Assembly (NCBI GenBank): GCA_030681555.1
Contig: JAUXRW010000130.1
Location: forward strand, 1 to 35,653
DNA length: 35,653 nt
Source of the DNA: Acidimicrobiales bacterium
GTDB lineage: Bacteria > Actinomycetota > Acidimicrobiia > Acidimicrobiales > VFJN01
Direction of reading: 5' to 3'
The notes below the pieces were generated by a model, which was not told the DNA's origin, ran no database searches, and saw only the letters and a list, made by a program, of their open reading frames with translations. The stretch's first letter is position 1, and every line of letters starts with the position of its first letter. The position numbers and the translations under genes are program-made. Shown here piece by piece: positions 9,914 to 18,477 of this stretch.

Positions 9914-10755
9914 CGACTGCGGGTGCTGTAGCTGCCGTAGTGGCCGTAGCCGACGCCACCGGTGGGATCCCACCCGCCCGGGGGGACCTGCTGGGCGGTC
10001 GACCCCCATATGGCGCGGCGGGCGGTGCGGCTGGCCCGCACCACAAGGCCGATCAGCACGCCGAACACGAAGCCACCGACGTGGGCGGCCCAGGCGACCC
10101 CGCTATCGGGCGCGGTGAAGAACTGCAAGATGAACCAGAAGCCGAGCACCCACTTGGCGCGGATGCGCACGAAGACGAAGAGCAGGAACGATATCCACGT
10201 CCGCACGGGGGCATCTGGGAACCACACGAAGTACGCCCCCATGACCGCGGCGATGGCACCGGACGCGCCGACCATGCCGATGGTGCTGTCGAGGTTGAGG
10301 GCCACGTAGGTGGCCGTCGCCGCTACGCCTCCCACCAGGTAGAAGAGCAAGTAGCGGACGTGGCCGAGGTGGTCTTCGATGTTGTTGCCGAAGATCCAGA
10401 GGAAGAGCAGGTTCCCGCCGAGGTGGCTGACGCTGCCATGGAGGAACATCGAGACGAAGACCGAGGCCAGCACGGACTTGGCGGGGAACGCCTGCGGGCT
10501 CTCCTCGGAGCCGATGTCGCACGCGTCGTCACGCCCGAGGCGGTAGGTGGCGCGGAGCTCGTCGACGGTGAGCGGCTCGCCCTGGGCGATCTCGCACGGG
10601 ATGGCGGCACGACGCAGGGCGAAGTCGAGATCGTCGACCGTTTCCTGGAAGGGCGACGGCTGCCAGAAGAAGTAGACGACGACGCACGCCATGATGATCG
10701 CCAGCGTGACCGCGGGCCGGCGGTGCGTCGGGTTCTCGTCCTTGAGGGGGATCAC
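9910..10755 (-). CDS. Rhomboid-family intramembrane serine protease
   Basis: This 281-residue membrane protein should cut transmembrane substrates within the bilayer. The catalytic pair is visible: Ser165 in MVGASGAIAAVMG and His225 in VAWAAHVGGFVFG. The supporting motif FLHGSVSHLGGNLLFLWIFG (105-124) contains the conserved His and Asn115. TM1 is at about 15-31 and is followed by an unusually long external loop (32-92) with two cysteines (54 and 79) that could form a disulfide. Five or six helices then follow, and the C-terminal tail is rich in Gly, Tyr and Ser (252-281). The start is GTG at 10755. No substrate can be assigned. The gene interrupts, on the opposite strand, the otherwise conserved HAD-tlyA order. 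Confidence 0.92.
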   Translation of the reverse strand: MIPLKDENPTHRRPAVTLAIIMACVVVYFFWQPSPFQETVDDLDFALRRAAIPCEIAQGEPLTVDELRATYRLGRDDACDIGSEESPQAFPAKSVLASVFVSMFLHGSVSHLGGNLLFLWIFGNNIEDHLGHVRYLLFYLVGGVAATATYVALNLDSTIGMVGASGAIAAVMGAYFVWFPDAPVRTWISFLLFVFVRIRAKWVLGFWFILQFFTAPDSGVAWAAHVGGFVFGVLIGLVVRASRTARRAIWGSTAQQVPPGGWDPTGGVGYGHYGSYSTRSR

Positions 10756-10764
10756 GCCGGGCTC

Positions 10765-10770
10765 AACCTA
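10765..10770 (-). promoter_or_regulatory. Candidate -10 (TAGGTT) for the rhomboid gene
   Basis: On the minus strand TAGGTT is followed by 9 nt and then the GTG at 10755, with no Shine-Dalgarno in between. This again fits a leaderless or near-leaderless start. Confidence 0.4.
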
Positions 10771-10780
10771 GTGCGAACTT

Positions 10781-10810
10781 TTGCAAGCATGTGACGCATG
10801 ACCATAGGCT
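10781..10810 (+). promoter_or_regulatory. Promoter of the phasin-like gene (TTGCAA / TAGGCT)
   Basis: TTGCAA (10781-10786), 18-nt spacer, TAGGCT (10805-10810), then 6 nt to the ATG at 10817. Both boxes are good and no Shine-Dalgarno is present, so a leaderless mRNA is expected. It is one of the clearest promoters in the window. Confidence 0.6.
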
Positions 10811-10816
10811 TCCCGA

Positions 10817-11287
10817 ATGGCTCAGAACGACGCGCTGAAGCGTTACATCGATGCGGGGCTGGCGTTCACGTCGCTGACCCAGACCCGGGCCGAGGCCCTG
10901 GTGAAGGACCTCGTCAAGGCCGGTGAGGTGCAGGCCGACCAGGCCCGCGACGCCGTCGCCGACCTCGTGGAGCGCAGCCGGAAGAACAGCGAGAAGCTGC
11001 TCGAGACGGTGCGTCGTGAGGTGAAGGACCAGATCACGAACCTCGGGCTCGTGAGCAAAGACGACCTCGACAAGGCCGAGCAGCGCCTGTCCTCGCTGTT
11101 CGACGCCGCGACGGCTCCGGTCCGCAAGGCCGCCGACAGGGTGCCCACCGGCCCGACGCCGGCCAAGGCTGCCGCCAGCCAGGCGCCGGTGGTGAAGGCG
11201 CCGGAGGCGCCGGCCGAGAAGGCCCCCGCCAAGAAGACCGCGGCCAAGAAGTCGCCGGCCAAGGCCGCGGCCAAGAAGCAGGCCTGA
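10817..11287 (+). CDS. Phasin-like helical protein with Lys/Ala-rich histone-like tail
   Basis: The protein has 156 residues. Residues 1-100 form long amphipathic helices rich in charged residues (FTSLTQTRAEALVKDLVKAG, DLVERSRKNSEKLLETVRRE, DKAEQRLSSLF) that resemble the phasin/PhaF-like granule-associated family. Residues 112-156 are a Pro/Ala/Lys tail with PAKK and AAKK repeats, as in histone H1-like proteins, and should bind DNA or RNA without sequence preference. A similar layout is known for PhaF, which links polyhydroxyalkanoate granules to DNA; no PHA genes are present here, so that role is only a possibility. It occupies the place of the short Rv1693 upstream of tlyA. Confidence 0.7.
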   Translation: MAQNDALKRYIDAGLAFTSLTQTRAEALVKDLVKAGEVQADQARDAVADLVERSRKNSEKLLETVRREVKDQITNLGLVSKDDLDKAEQRLSSLFDAATAPVRKAADRVPTGPTPAKAAASQAPVVKAPEAPAEKAPAKKTAAKKSPAKAAAKKQA

Positions 11288-11305
11288 CCTCTGGCTCGGC
11301 GCCGC

Positions 11306-12109
11306 TTGGACGCCGAGCTCGTGCGGCGGGGTCTCGCCCCGAGCCGCCAGCGGGCCCAGCAGCAGATCGCCGCCGGTCGGGTGACCGTCGGCGGCGCGCC
11401 CGCCACCAAGGCGGCCCGGCTCGTCGCCCCGGACGACCCCCTCGTCGTGCTCGGGCCACCGCCCCGATTCGTCGGGCGAGGCGGCGAGAAGCTGGAGGCC
11501 GCGATGAAGCGGTTCGCCGTCGACGCAGACGGGGTCCGGGCCTTCGACCTCGGCGCGTCGACCGGCGGCTTCACCGACTGCCTGCTGCAGCGGGGCGTGG
11601 CCAGCGTGGTGGCCGTGGACGTCGGGTACGGCCAGCTCCACGAGCGGCTCCGGGCGGACCCCCGGGTCGAGGTGCGGGAGCGCACGAACGTTCGGGACCT
11701 CGCGCCCGGCGACCTCGGGGCACCGGCCGACCTCCTCGTCGCCGACCTGTCGTTCATCTCCCTGCGTACCGTGCTCCCCGCCGCGATCCCGCTGGGGCGG
11801 CGCGGGGCGGATCTCGTCCTCCTGGTGAAGCCTCAGTTCGAAGCCGGACGGGAGGAAGCGGCCCGCGGGCGGGGCGTGATCGCAGACCCTGCGATCTGGC
11901 GTCGGGTGCTCGAGGAGGTCGCTGACGCGCTCCTGGGCCTGGAAACCGCCATCATGGGCGCCATGGCGTCCCCGCTCACCGGCGCTGACGGCAACGTCGA
12001 GTTCCTCGTCCACGCAGTCACCGGTTCTTCGGCGCGCGCCGCCGTGGACGTAGGCGTCAGCGACCTGCTGGTCGCGGCCCTCCGCGAAGCCCTCGAGCGT
12101 AGGAGCTGA
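11306..12109 (+). CDS. tlyA: TlyA-family rRNA 2'-O-methyltransferase
   Basis: TlyA methylates ribose 2'-OH in 16S/23S rRNA using S-adenosylmethionine, and in mycobacteria determines capreomycin sensitivity. An N-terminal S4 RNA-binding domain (DAELVRRGLAPSRQRAQQQI and on to about residue 50) is joined to an FtsJ-like Rossmann domain. The latter has AFDLGASTGGFTDCLLQRG as the SAM-binding motif I, DVGYGQLH, ADLSFISLRTVLP and LLVKPQFEAGRE. The annotated start is TTG at 11306, but the codons just upstream read Leu-Ala-Arg-Arg-Arg before LDAEL, matching the MARR...DAEL N-terminus of relatives. The true start may therefore be the CTG at 11291, three bases after the preceding stop. Co-transcribed with nadK, 2 nt downstream. 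Confidence 0.92.
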   Translation: MDAELVRRGLAPSRQRAQQQIAAGRVTVGGAPATKAARLVAPDDPLVVLGPPPRFVGRGGEKLEAAMKRFAVDADGVRAFDLGASTGGFTDCLLQRGVASVVAVDVGYGQLHERLRADPRVEVRERTNVRDLAPGDLGAPADLLVADLSFISLRTVLPAAIPLGRRGADLVLLVKPQFEAGREEAARGRGVIADPAIWRRVLEEVADALLGLETAIMGAMASPLTGADGNVEFLVHAVTGSSARAAVDVGVSDLLVAALREALERRS

Positions 12110-12111
12110 CC

Positions 12112-12966
12112 GTGGCCACCGTCGGGCTCGTCCTGCACCACGAGCGGGGTCAGGCGGCCGAGCTGGCCACCGAGGCGGCCGCGTGGCTCCTCGGCGCCGG
12201 GCACGACGTCCGCGTCCCGCAGCCCGACGCCGACATCGCAGGGCTGAGCGAGCACGCGGTCTCCGACGGCGACCTCGGCCCCGGCCTCGACGTCGCGGTC
12301 AGCCTCGGGGGCGACGGCACGATGCTGCGGACGGTGGACCTCGTGGCGGCGGCCGGCGTGCCGATCATCGGCGTCAACGTCGGCCAGATGGGCTACCTGA
12401 CCGACATCGAGCCCGACGGGACCCTCGGCGCGCTCGAGCAGTTCCTGGCAGGAAGGCGGACCATCGAGGAACGCATGCTGCTACGGGTGCGCGTCGAACC
12501 TGCTGAGGGCGAACCCGTCGAGCACCTCGCGTTCAACGAAGCGGTGGTCGAGAAGACCCCCATGGGCCACACGGTGCGCCTGGCCGTCGAAGTGGACGGC
12601 GAGTTCTTCACCACCTACGCCGCCGACGGCCTGATCGTGGCCACGCCGACCGGGTCCACGGCCTACGCCTTCTCGGCGCGCGGCCCGATCGTCGCGCCCA
12701 CCCACCGGGCGCTCCTCCTCACCCCCGTGTCGCCGCACATGCTGTTCGACCGCACGCTCGTGCTGGAGCCCGACGCAGAGCTGCGCCTGGTGGTGGGCGG
12801 GCATCGTGCGGCCACGCTCAGCGTCGACGGGCGGAATTTGGGTGAGCTGGGGCGCGGCGACGCCATCGTCTGCACCGCGTCCGACCGGTCGGCCCGGCTG
12901 GTGACGTTCGGGCCGAGAGACTTCCTCGAGCGTCTGAAGTCCAAGTTCGGGCTCGAAGACCGCTAG
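12112..12966 (+). CDS. nadK: NAD kinase
   Basis: The enzyme phosphorylates NAD to NADP in the cytoplasm. All family motifs are present in the 284 residues: SLGGDGTMLRT (64-74, with the catalytic Asp of GGDGT), IIGVNVGQMGYL, AFNEAVVEK with the NE pair at 142-143, and ADGLIVATPTGSTAYAFSA (171-189), the NAD-binding and oligomer segment. The start is GTG with AGGAG at 12101-12105, spacing 6. The order tlyA-nadK-recN is conserved across Actinomycetota and Firmicutes. Confidence 0.96.
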   Translation: MATVGLVLHHERGQAAELATEAAAWLLGAGHDVRVPQPDADIAGLSEHAVSDGDLGPGLDVAVSLGGDGTMLRTVDLVAAAGVPIIGVNVGQMGYLTDIEPDGTLGALEQFLAGRRTIEERMLLRVRVEPAEGEPVEHLAFNEAVVEKTPMGHTVRLAVEVDGEFFTTYAADGLIVATPTGSTAYAFSARGPIVAPTHRALLLTPVSPHMLFDRTLVLEPDAELRLVVGGHRAATLSVDGRNLGELGRGDAIVCTASDRSARLVTFGPRDFLERLKSKFGLEDR

Positions 12967-13018
12967 CCGACGCCCCGACCGGGGGGTGCGGGGTCGTCGA
13001 TCGCGGGGGACCGTCGCA

Positions 13019-13024
13019 TAACCT
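13019..13024 (+). promoter_or_regulatory. Candidate -10 (TAACCT) ahead of recN
   Basis: TAACCT fits TANNNT in the 130-nt gap between nadK and recN. No convincing -35 or LexA box (GAAC-N4-GTTC) is visible. The implied leader is about 65 nt. Confidence 0.3.
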
Positions 13025-13096
13025 GGCCCCCCACCCGCCCGCAACGACCGGACCGGATGCCCAGCGCCATGCGCCGCGACGACCAGCACCACCTCC

Positions 13097-14698
13097 ATGC
13101 TCGCTGAGCTGTCCGTCAGCGATCTCGGGGTCATCGATGCGCTCTCGCTGGTCCTCGACCCCGGCATGACCGCCCTGACGGGTGAGACGGGCGCGGGCAA
13201 GACGATGGTGGTGGGCGCCATCGGGCTCCTCACCGGCGAGCGGGCGGACGCATCGGTGGTACGCCCGGGAGCGACGGAGGCGACGGTCGAGGGCCGCTTC
13301 GTGGTCGGCGACGAGGAGCTCGTCCTCACGCGGGTCGTGCCGCGCTCCGGGCGGTCGCGTGCCTACCGAGACGGCCGCCTGCTCACCGCAGCCGACCTCG
13401 CCGGGCTGGCCGACACGCTCGTCGACCTGCACGGGCAGCACGCCCACGTGGGGCTCCTGACGACGGCCAGCCAGCGCCACGCCCTCGACCGCTTCGCCGG
13501 CGTCGACCTCGCTGCCCTCGACGCGGCCCGGGCCGCCGTCCGCGACGCGGAGCGGGCCCTCGACGAGCTCGGGGGCGATGCGTCAGCGCGCGAGCGGGAG
13601 CTCGACTTCCTCCGGTTCCAGGTGGGGGAGATCGAGCAGGCGGGGCTCACCGACCCCGAGGAGGACGAGCGGCTGGCCGCGGAGGAGGCTCTCCTCGGCG
13701 ACGCCGACGCCCACCGCGCTGCCGCCGAGGCTGCAGCGGAGGCGCTTGGCACCGAGCGGGGCGCCCGTGACCTCCTCGGCAGGGCGCTGGCCGAGCTGGC
13801 CGACCGGCCCCCGTTCCAGGAGTTGGCTGCTCGCCTCCACGGCGTAGTGGCGGAGCTCGAAGACCTCTCCCAGGAGCTGCGCTCCACCACGGACGGCATC
13901 GAGGCCGACCCCGCTCGCCTCGCGGCCGTGCAGGACCGTCGCACCCAGCTGAGCGATCTGCGCCGCCGGTACGCCGGAACCGCCCGCTCGTCCCTGGCCG
14001 ACCTGTTCGCCTTCCGCGACGACCTGTCGGCGCAGATCGCGGCCCTCGACTCCCATGGCGAGCGGGCGGCCGCCGCGGAAGCGGCCCGAGCGAGGGCACG
14101 GTCGGCGTTGGCGGCCATCGCGGCCACGGTCGGCCGGCAGCGGCGCGAACGGGCCCCCGTGCTGGCCGCGGCGGTGCAGGAGCGCCTCGCCGACCTCGCG
14201 CTCGCCAAGGCCGGCGTCACGATCCAGGTCGGCGCGGACGACCCGGGCGACGATGTCACCTTCCTCCTCGCCCTGAACCCGGGCCTGCCGATGGCCCCGC
14301 TGGCGAAGGCGGCCTCGGGCGGCGAGCTGGCCCGCACGATGCTCGCCCTGCGCCTCGTGGTGGGAGCACAGGTGCCCACCCTCGTGTTCGACGAGGTCGA
14401 CGCAGGCGTGGGCGGCGAGGCCGCACGGTCCGTCGGCCGCGCCCTCGCCGCACTGGCCGTCGACAAGCAGGTGCTGGTGGTCACGCACCTCCCTCAGGTC
14501 GCGGCGTTCGCCGATGCGCAGATCGCCCTGGCCAAGCAGGCCCACGGCACCACCACTGTCGTTCGGGCCGAAGCGCTGGGCACCGGGGCGCGGCGGCGGG
14601 AGCTGGCTCGGATGCTCTCGGGCCTGGCGGCCAGTGAATCCGGTCAGGAGCACGCCGAGGAGCTGCTGGCCACGGCCGCTGCGGAGCGGGGGAGGTGA
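13097..14698 (+). CDS. recN: DNA repair ATPase RecN
   Basis: RecN is an SMC-like ATPase that helps tether and repair DNA double-strand breaks. At 533 residues it is slightly shorter than E. coli RecN (553). It shows the N-terminal LAELSVSDLGVIDALSLVLD, Walker A GETGAGKT (29-36), a central Ala/Glu/Arg-rich coiled coil (about 150-375) broken by a hinge, the ABC signature ASGGELARTMLALRL from residue 406, and Walker B LVFDEVDAGVGG from 429, with Glu433 as the likely catalytic base. VVTHLPQVAAFAD follows with the switch His. The start was chosen at MLAELSV, the usual RecN N-terminus. The stop overlaps steA. Confidence 0.95.
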   Translation: MLAELSVSDLGVIDALSLVLDPGMTALTGETGAGKTMVVGAIGLLTGERADASVVRPGATEATVEGRFVVGDEELVLTRVVPRSGRSRAYRDGRLLTAADLAGLADTLVDLHGQHAHVGLLTTASQRHALDRFAGVDLAALDAARAAVRDAERALDELGGDASARERELDFLRFQVGEIEQAGLTDPEEDERLAAEEALLGDADAHRAAAEAAAEALGTERGARDLLGRALAELADRPPFQELAARLHGVVAELEDLSQELRSTTDGIEADPARLAAVQDRRTQLSDLRRRYAGTARSSLADLFAFRDDLSAQIAALDSHGERAAAAEAARARARSALAAIAATVGRQRRERAPVLAAAVQERLADLALAKAGVTIQVGADDPGDDVTFLLALNPGLPMAPLAKAASGGELARTMLALRLVVGAQVPTLVFDEVDAGVGGEAARSVGRALAALAVDKQVLVVTHLPQVAAFADAQIALAKQAHGTTTVVRAEALGTGARRRELARMLSGLAASESGQEHAEELLATAAAERGR

Positions 14699-15876
14699 TG
14701 CGCCTCCGACGGGCTCGGCCGACGACCGCAGGCACGGCCACGGGGCGGGCGCGCGTCGGACGGCGCACGAAGGACCTCATCAAGCGGCTCGAGCCGGGCG
14801 ACATCGCGGTGATCGACCATGCCGACATCGATCGCGTCGCCGCCGACGGTCTCATCGACTCAGGTGTGGTGGCTGTCGTCAACGCGTCCAGCTCGATCTC
14901 CGGCCGCTACCCCAACGGGGGGCCGCTGCGGCTGGTCAAGGCCGGCGTCGTCCTGGTCGACGCCGCCGGTCCAGAGATCATGGACGCCGTGGTCGACGGT
15001 CAGATCGTGCGCCTCGTGGACGGAGCTGTGCTCGGCCCGGACAGCACGGACACCGAGCTGGGCCGGGGTCGCGTGCTGCTCGAGGAGGAGATCGAGCGGC
15101 GGATGGAGGAGTCGCGCTTCGGGATCGGCCACGAGCTGCAGCGGTTCGCCGAGAACACCCTGGACTACGTCCGCCGCGAGGCGGAGCTCGTCTTCGCGCC
15201 GATCGTGGTTCCCAAGCTGCAGACCTCTTTCGCCGGTCGCCACGCCCTGGTCGTCGTGCGGGGCCTGGACTACAAGGAAGACCTCCGCGTGCTGCGCTCC
15301 TACATCCGCGAGTACCGGCCGGTGCTGATCGGCGTCGACGGGGGGGCCGACGCGCTCCTCGATGTCGGGCTGAAGCCGGACGTGATCCTCGGCGACTTCG
15401 ATTCGGTCTCCGCGAGGGCCATGGAGGTCGGCTCCGAGCATGTGCACCACGTGCACCCCGACGGGCGCAACCCCGGCTACGAGGAGCTCCAGGCCTTCGG
15501 GAAGCCCTACGTGGAGTTCGTCGTCGAGGGCACGAGCGAGGACGCCGCCATGCTCCTGGCCTACGAGGGCGGAGCCAAGCTGATCGTCGCCGTCGGCACG
15601 CACGACACGATGGTGGAATTCCTCGACAAGGGCCGCGCCGGGATGTCCTCGACGTTCCTCACCCGCCTTCGGCTCGGGCCGATGCTGGTCGACGCCAAAG
15701 GGGTCGCGCGCCTCTACGAGGGCACGGTCCGCCGCTCCGATCTGCTCTTGCTGGTGCTGGCTGCGCTCGTCGTCATGGTCGTGATCACCGTCGTGTCCCA
15801 GCCGCTCCAGGTCATCCTCGACGGGGTGTGGCTGACCCTGCGCGACCTGTGGTTCGACGTGACGGGGACCTTCTGA
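14695..15876 (+). CDS. steA: Cytokinetic-ring protein SteA
   Basis: SteA is a membrane-anchored protein of the actinobacterial division site that works with SteB in control of septal cell-wall hydrolysis; this role is known from corynebacteria and is inferred here. The 393 residues include a domain like the thiamine-pyrophosphokinase catalytic fold. It is recognised by GVDGGADALLDVGLKPDVIL (213-232) and GDFDSVS (233-239), so the nucleotide-site acidic residues are kept. A single TM helix (about 349-369) precedes a short amphipathic tail. The start may be GTG 14695 (GTGA overlap with recN) or ATG 14698. Same gene order as Rv1696-Rv1698. Confidence 0.88.
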   Translation: MMRLRRARPTTAGTATGRARVGRRTKDLIKRLEPGDIAVIDHADIDRVAADGLIDSGVVAVVNASSSISGRYPNGGPLRLVKAGVVLVDAAGPEIMDAVVDGQIVRLVDGAVLGPDSTDTELGRGRVLLEEEIERRMEESRFGIGHELQRFAENTLDYVRREAELVFAPIVVPKLQTSFAGRHALVVVRGLDYKEDLRVLRSYIREYRPVLIGVDGGADALLDVGLKPDVILGDFDSVSARAMEVGSEHVHHVHPDGRNPGYEELQAFGKPYVEFVVEGTSEDAAMLLAYEGGAKLIVAVGTHDTMVEFLDKGRAGMSSTFLTRLRLGPMLVDAKGVARLYEGTVRRSDLLLLVLAALVVMVVITVVSQPLQVILDGVWLTLRDLWFDVTGTF

Positions 15877-15898
15877 TGCTGCCTGCCCGAGGAGGGCC

Positions 15899-16870
15899 AT
15901 GATCTCGTTCCGGTTCCACCTGGTGTCGATCACCGCGGTGTTCCTCGCCATCGCCATCGGCGTGGTCGTCGGCTCCACCTACGTCGACCGCGCCGTCGTG
16001 GAGAACCTCGAACGGCGAATCGACACCGTCTCCGGGAACCTTGACGAGCGCAAGCAGCAGAACGACGACCTCGAGCGCGACCTCGACGACGTCCGCTCGT
16101 ACATCACGGCCAGCGCCGACTTCGCCGTCACGGACCGGCTCCTCGACGTGCCCGTCCTCATCCTGGCGATGCGCGGGGTCGACGGGGAAGCGGCGCAGGA
16201 GATCGGACTCCTGGCGCGGCGGGCCGGCGGCATCGTTCCGGGCGTCGTGTGGGTCGAGCGCAAGTGGTCACTCGAGTCCGACGACGACCGGGCCGCCCTG
16301 GCCGGGGTGATCGGCGCCGGCGAGCGGGATTCCGTGTCCCGACTCCAGGCGCTCGCGTGGGCAGCGGTGGTCGACGAGCTCCGCGTGCCGCCGATGCCCG
16401 ATGCCGACCCGGCCGGACCGCCCACCACCGCTCCGCCGACCACGCAGGTCCTGGCCGATCTGCAGTCGAGCGGCTTCCTCACCGTCGACGCCCTCGACGA
16501 CGCTTCGACGACCCTGGCCGGCCTGCGAGGCACCAGCCCCCGGGTGGTGGTCGTCGCCGGCTCCCAACAGGACGAGCAGCTCGAGGCGGTCGTGGCCATG
16601 GTGATCTCCGCCCAGGTCGGCGCCGGCTTGCCCACGGTGGCCGCGGAGGTCTTCCGCGAGGAGACCGACGGCCCAGCGCGCGCCGAGCTGCTGCGCGACG
16701 CCATCCCCGAGGAGCAGCGGGACCGCGTGGTCATCGTCGATCACGCCGACCAGCCCGAGGGGCGGGTGGCGTCCGTCATCGCCTTGGCGGCCGCCGCCGA
16801 GGGTCTGGTGGGCCACTTCGGCTACGGGTCCGACTCGGACGGCGTGCTGCCCGGTTGGACGCCGCCGTGA
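15899..16870 (+). CDS. steB: SteB/MctB family protein (DUF3186 'copper transporter')
   Basis: The 323-residue protein has one N-terminal TM helix (FRFHLVSITAVFLAIAIGVV, 4-23). A coiled coil (about 36-70) rich in Glu, Arg and Asp follows, then an external domain with a Pro/Thr-rich linker (PPTTAPPTTQ). The family is called MctB (copper homeostasis, Rv1698) in mycobacteria and SteB (partner of SteA at the septum) in corynebacteria. Lack of Cys or His clusters and the adjacent steA favour the division role here. A strong Shine-Dalgarno, GAGGAGGG, precedes the ATG. The end overlaps the next gene by GTGA, so it heads a coupled run of envelope genes. Confidence 0.87.
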   Translation: MISFRFHLVSITAVFLAIAIGVVVGSTYVDRAVVENLERRIDTVSGNLDERKQQNDDLERDLDDVRSYITASADFAVTDRLLDVPVLILAMRGVDGEAAQEIGLLARRAGGIVPGVVWVERKWSLESDDDRAALAGVIGAGERDSVSRLQALAWAAVVDELRVPPMPDADPAGPPTTAPPTTQVLADLQSSGFLTVDALDDASTTLAGLRGTSPRVVVVAGSQQDEQLEAVVAMVISAQVGAGLPTVAAEVFREETDGPARAELLRDAIPEEQRDRVVIVDHADQPEGRVASVIALAAAAEGLVGHFGYGSDSDGVLPGWTPP

Positions 16871-18477
16871 CCGACGCGCCGGGCGGCGCCACCACGAGCA
16901 TGACGAGGTCGGTGGCGGGCATGGGCGCCGCGGCGGCCGTGTCGCGGGCCTTCGGCGGGATCCGCATGGTCGTGATCGCGGCCGTCCTGGGCACGACGTA
17001 CCTCGGCAACACCTTCCAGGCGTCGAACAGCCTCTCCAACGTCCTGTTTGAGCTGCTCGCCGCCGGCGCACTCTCGGCAGTGCTCGTACCGACCTTCGTC
17101 GACCTGCTCACCCGCAACGAGGGCCGCCGCCTCGAGGAGGTGGCAGGGGGCCTGCTGTCCATCGCTCTGGCGGGCCTGGGCGCGGTCACCGTGGCAGGGG
17201 TGCTGCTCGCCCCGCAGATCGCGCGCCTGCTCACCGCTGGCGTGGCCGACGGTGCGATCGCCGCTGATCAGCGGGAGCTGGCCACGTACCTCCTCCGGTT
17301 CTTCATCCCCCAAGTGCTCCTCTACGCCGTCGGAGCCGTCGCCACCGCGCTCCTCCACGCCCGTGGAATGTTCGCCGTCACCGCAGCTGCGCCCATCGGC
17401 AACACCGTCGTGCTCGTGGCTGCGATGGCGATCTTCCATGCGATGGCGGGGGGCGGGGCAGGCCTCCACCTGAGCAGCGGCGCGCGCCTGTGCCTCGCAG
17501 TGGGCGGCACCCTCGGCGTAGCTGCCTTCGTCGGGGTGCCGGTCATCGCGCTGCGCCGCACCGGGTTCCGGTGGCGGTTGGGTCTTCGCCGGGCGCTTGA
17601 GGACGGCGATGTGACCCGCCTTCTGCGCCTGTCCGGCTGGGCGGTGCTGCAGCACTCCGGTACGGGCATCCTGCTCATCGCGGCGATCGTGGCCTCGGGT
17701 GGCGTGGCCGGTGGCGTGGTCGCCTACCAGCTGGCGATGGTCGTGTTCCTCGCGCCCTACGGGATCCTCTCCCAGCCCATCCACACGGCCGTGCTGCCGC
17801 GCCTCGCTGCCGATCGCGCGGCCGGCGACGAAGCGGGCCTCCGTCGGTCGCTCCGATGGGCCTCGGATGCGATGGCCGTCGTGACGCTCCCCGTGGCCGC
17901 CGCCCTCCTCGCTCTGTCCGTCCCCGTCATGCAGGTGCTGGCTTTCGGTGAGGCAGGAGAGGGCGACTCGCCCGAGCTCCTCGGCGCCGCGCTGGCCGGG
18001 CTGGCCGTCGGTGTGCCCGTATACGGCGGCTTCCTCCTCATGACGCGAGTCGCCTATGCGCTCGACGACAGTCGCACGCCGGCGATCGCCTCCCTCGGGT
18101 CCGCACTCCTGGGCGCGGCCGGCATGGTGGTGGTCGGGGCGACGGTCGACGGCACCGGTCGGCTCGCGGCGATCGGGGGCGCCCACTCGGCTGCCTACCT
18201 CCTGGGCCTCGTGTGGCTCGCCGCTCGCGTCCGTCGGGCGGTCGGTGGTGTCGTGGGCCTGGGCCAGCTGCGCGCACTGGTGCTCGCATCGGCGACCGGG
18301 CTGGCCATGTGGGCCGCCATCCGAGCCTGGTCGCCCGACGGCCGGGTGACGACCCTCACCGCCGTCCTGGTTGTGTCGGCCGGCGGCGCTGCGCTCTACC
18401 TGCTCGCCCTGCGGCGGCTCGGCGGGCTTCCGGGCCGAGCGCCCGCCAGCTACAGACCGCCCGGGAGCACGGCATGA
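16867..18477 (+). CDS. murJ: MurJ/MviN-family lipid II flippase-like protein
   Basis: A 536-residue polytopic protein of the MOP exporter superfamily, to which the lipid II flippase MurJ belongs. It shows the family N-terminus VAGMGAAAAVSRAFGGIRMV and LGTTYLGNTFQASNSLSNVLFELLAAGALSAVLVPTF, with the usual Arg pair and Asn/Glu in the central cavity helices. It continues with about 14 helices, including LSGWAVLQHSGTGILLI and LAPYGILSQPIHTAVLPRLA. The length is normal. The start is the GTG inside the steB stop (GTGA), and its own stop is inside the next start (ATGA). A second MurJ for peptidoglycan may exist elsewhere. The context (two AP-like membrane proteins and an MraY-like enzyme) suggests it may flip the lipid-linked product of this cluster. 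Confidence 0.88.
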   Translation: MTDAPGGATTSMTRSVAGMGAAAAVSRAFGGIRMVVIAAVLGTTYLGNTFQASNSLSNVLFELLAAGALSAVLVPTFVDLLTRNEGRRLEEVAGGLLSIALAGLGAVTVAGVLLAPQIARLLTAGVADGAIAADQRELATYLLRFFIPQVLLYAVGAVATALLHARGMFAVTAAAPIGNTVVLVAAMAIFHAMAGGGAGLHLSSGARLCLAVGGTLGVAAFVGVPVIALRRTGFRWRLGLRRALEDGDVTRLLRLSGWAVLQHSGTGILLIAAIVASGGVAGGVVAYQLAMVVFLAPYGILSQPIHTAVLPRLAADRAAGDEAGLRRSLRWASDAMAVVTLPVAAALLALSVPVMQVLAFGEAGEGDSPELLGAALAGLAVGVPVYGGFLLMTRVAYALDDSRTPAIASLGSALLGAAGMVVVGATVDGTGRLAAIGGAHSAAYLLGLVWLAARVRRAVGGVVGLGQLRALVLASATGLAMWAAIRAWSPDGRVTTLTAVLVVSAGGAALYLLALRRLGGLPGRAPASYRPPGSTA

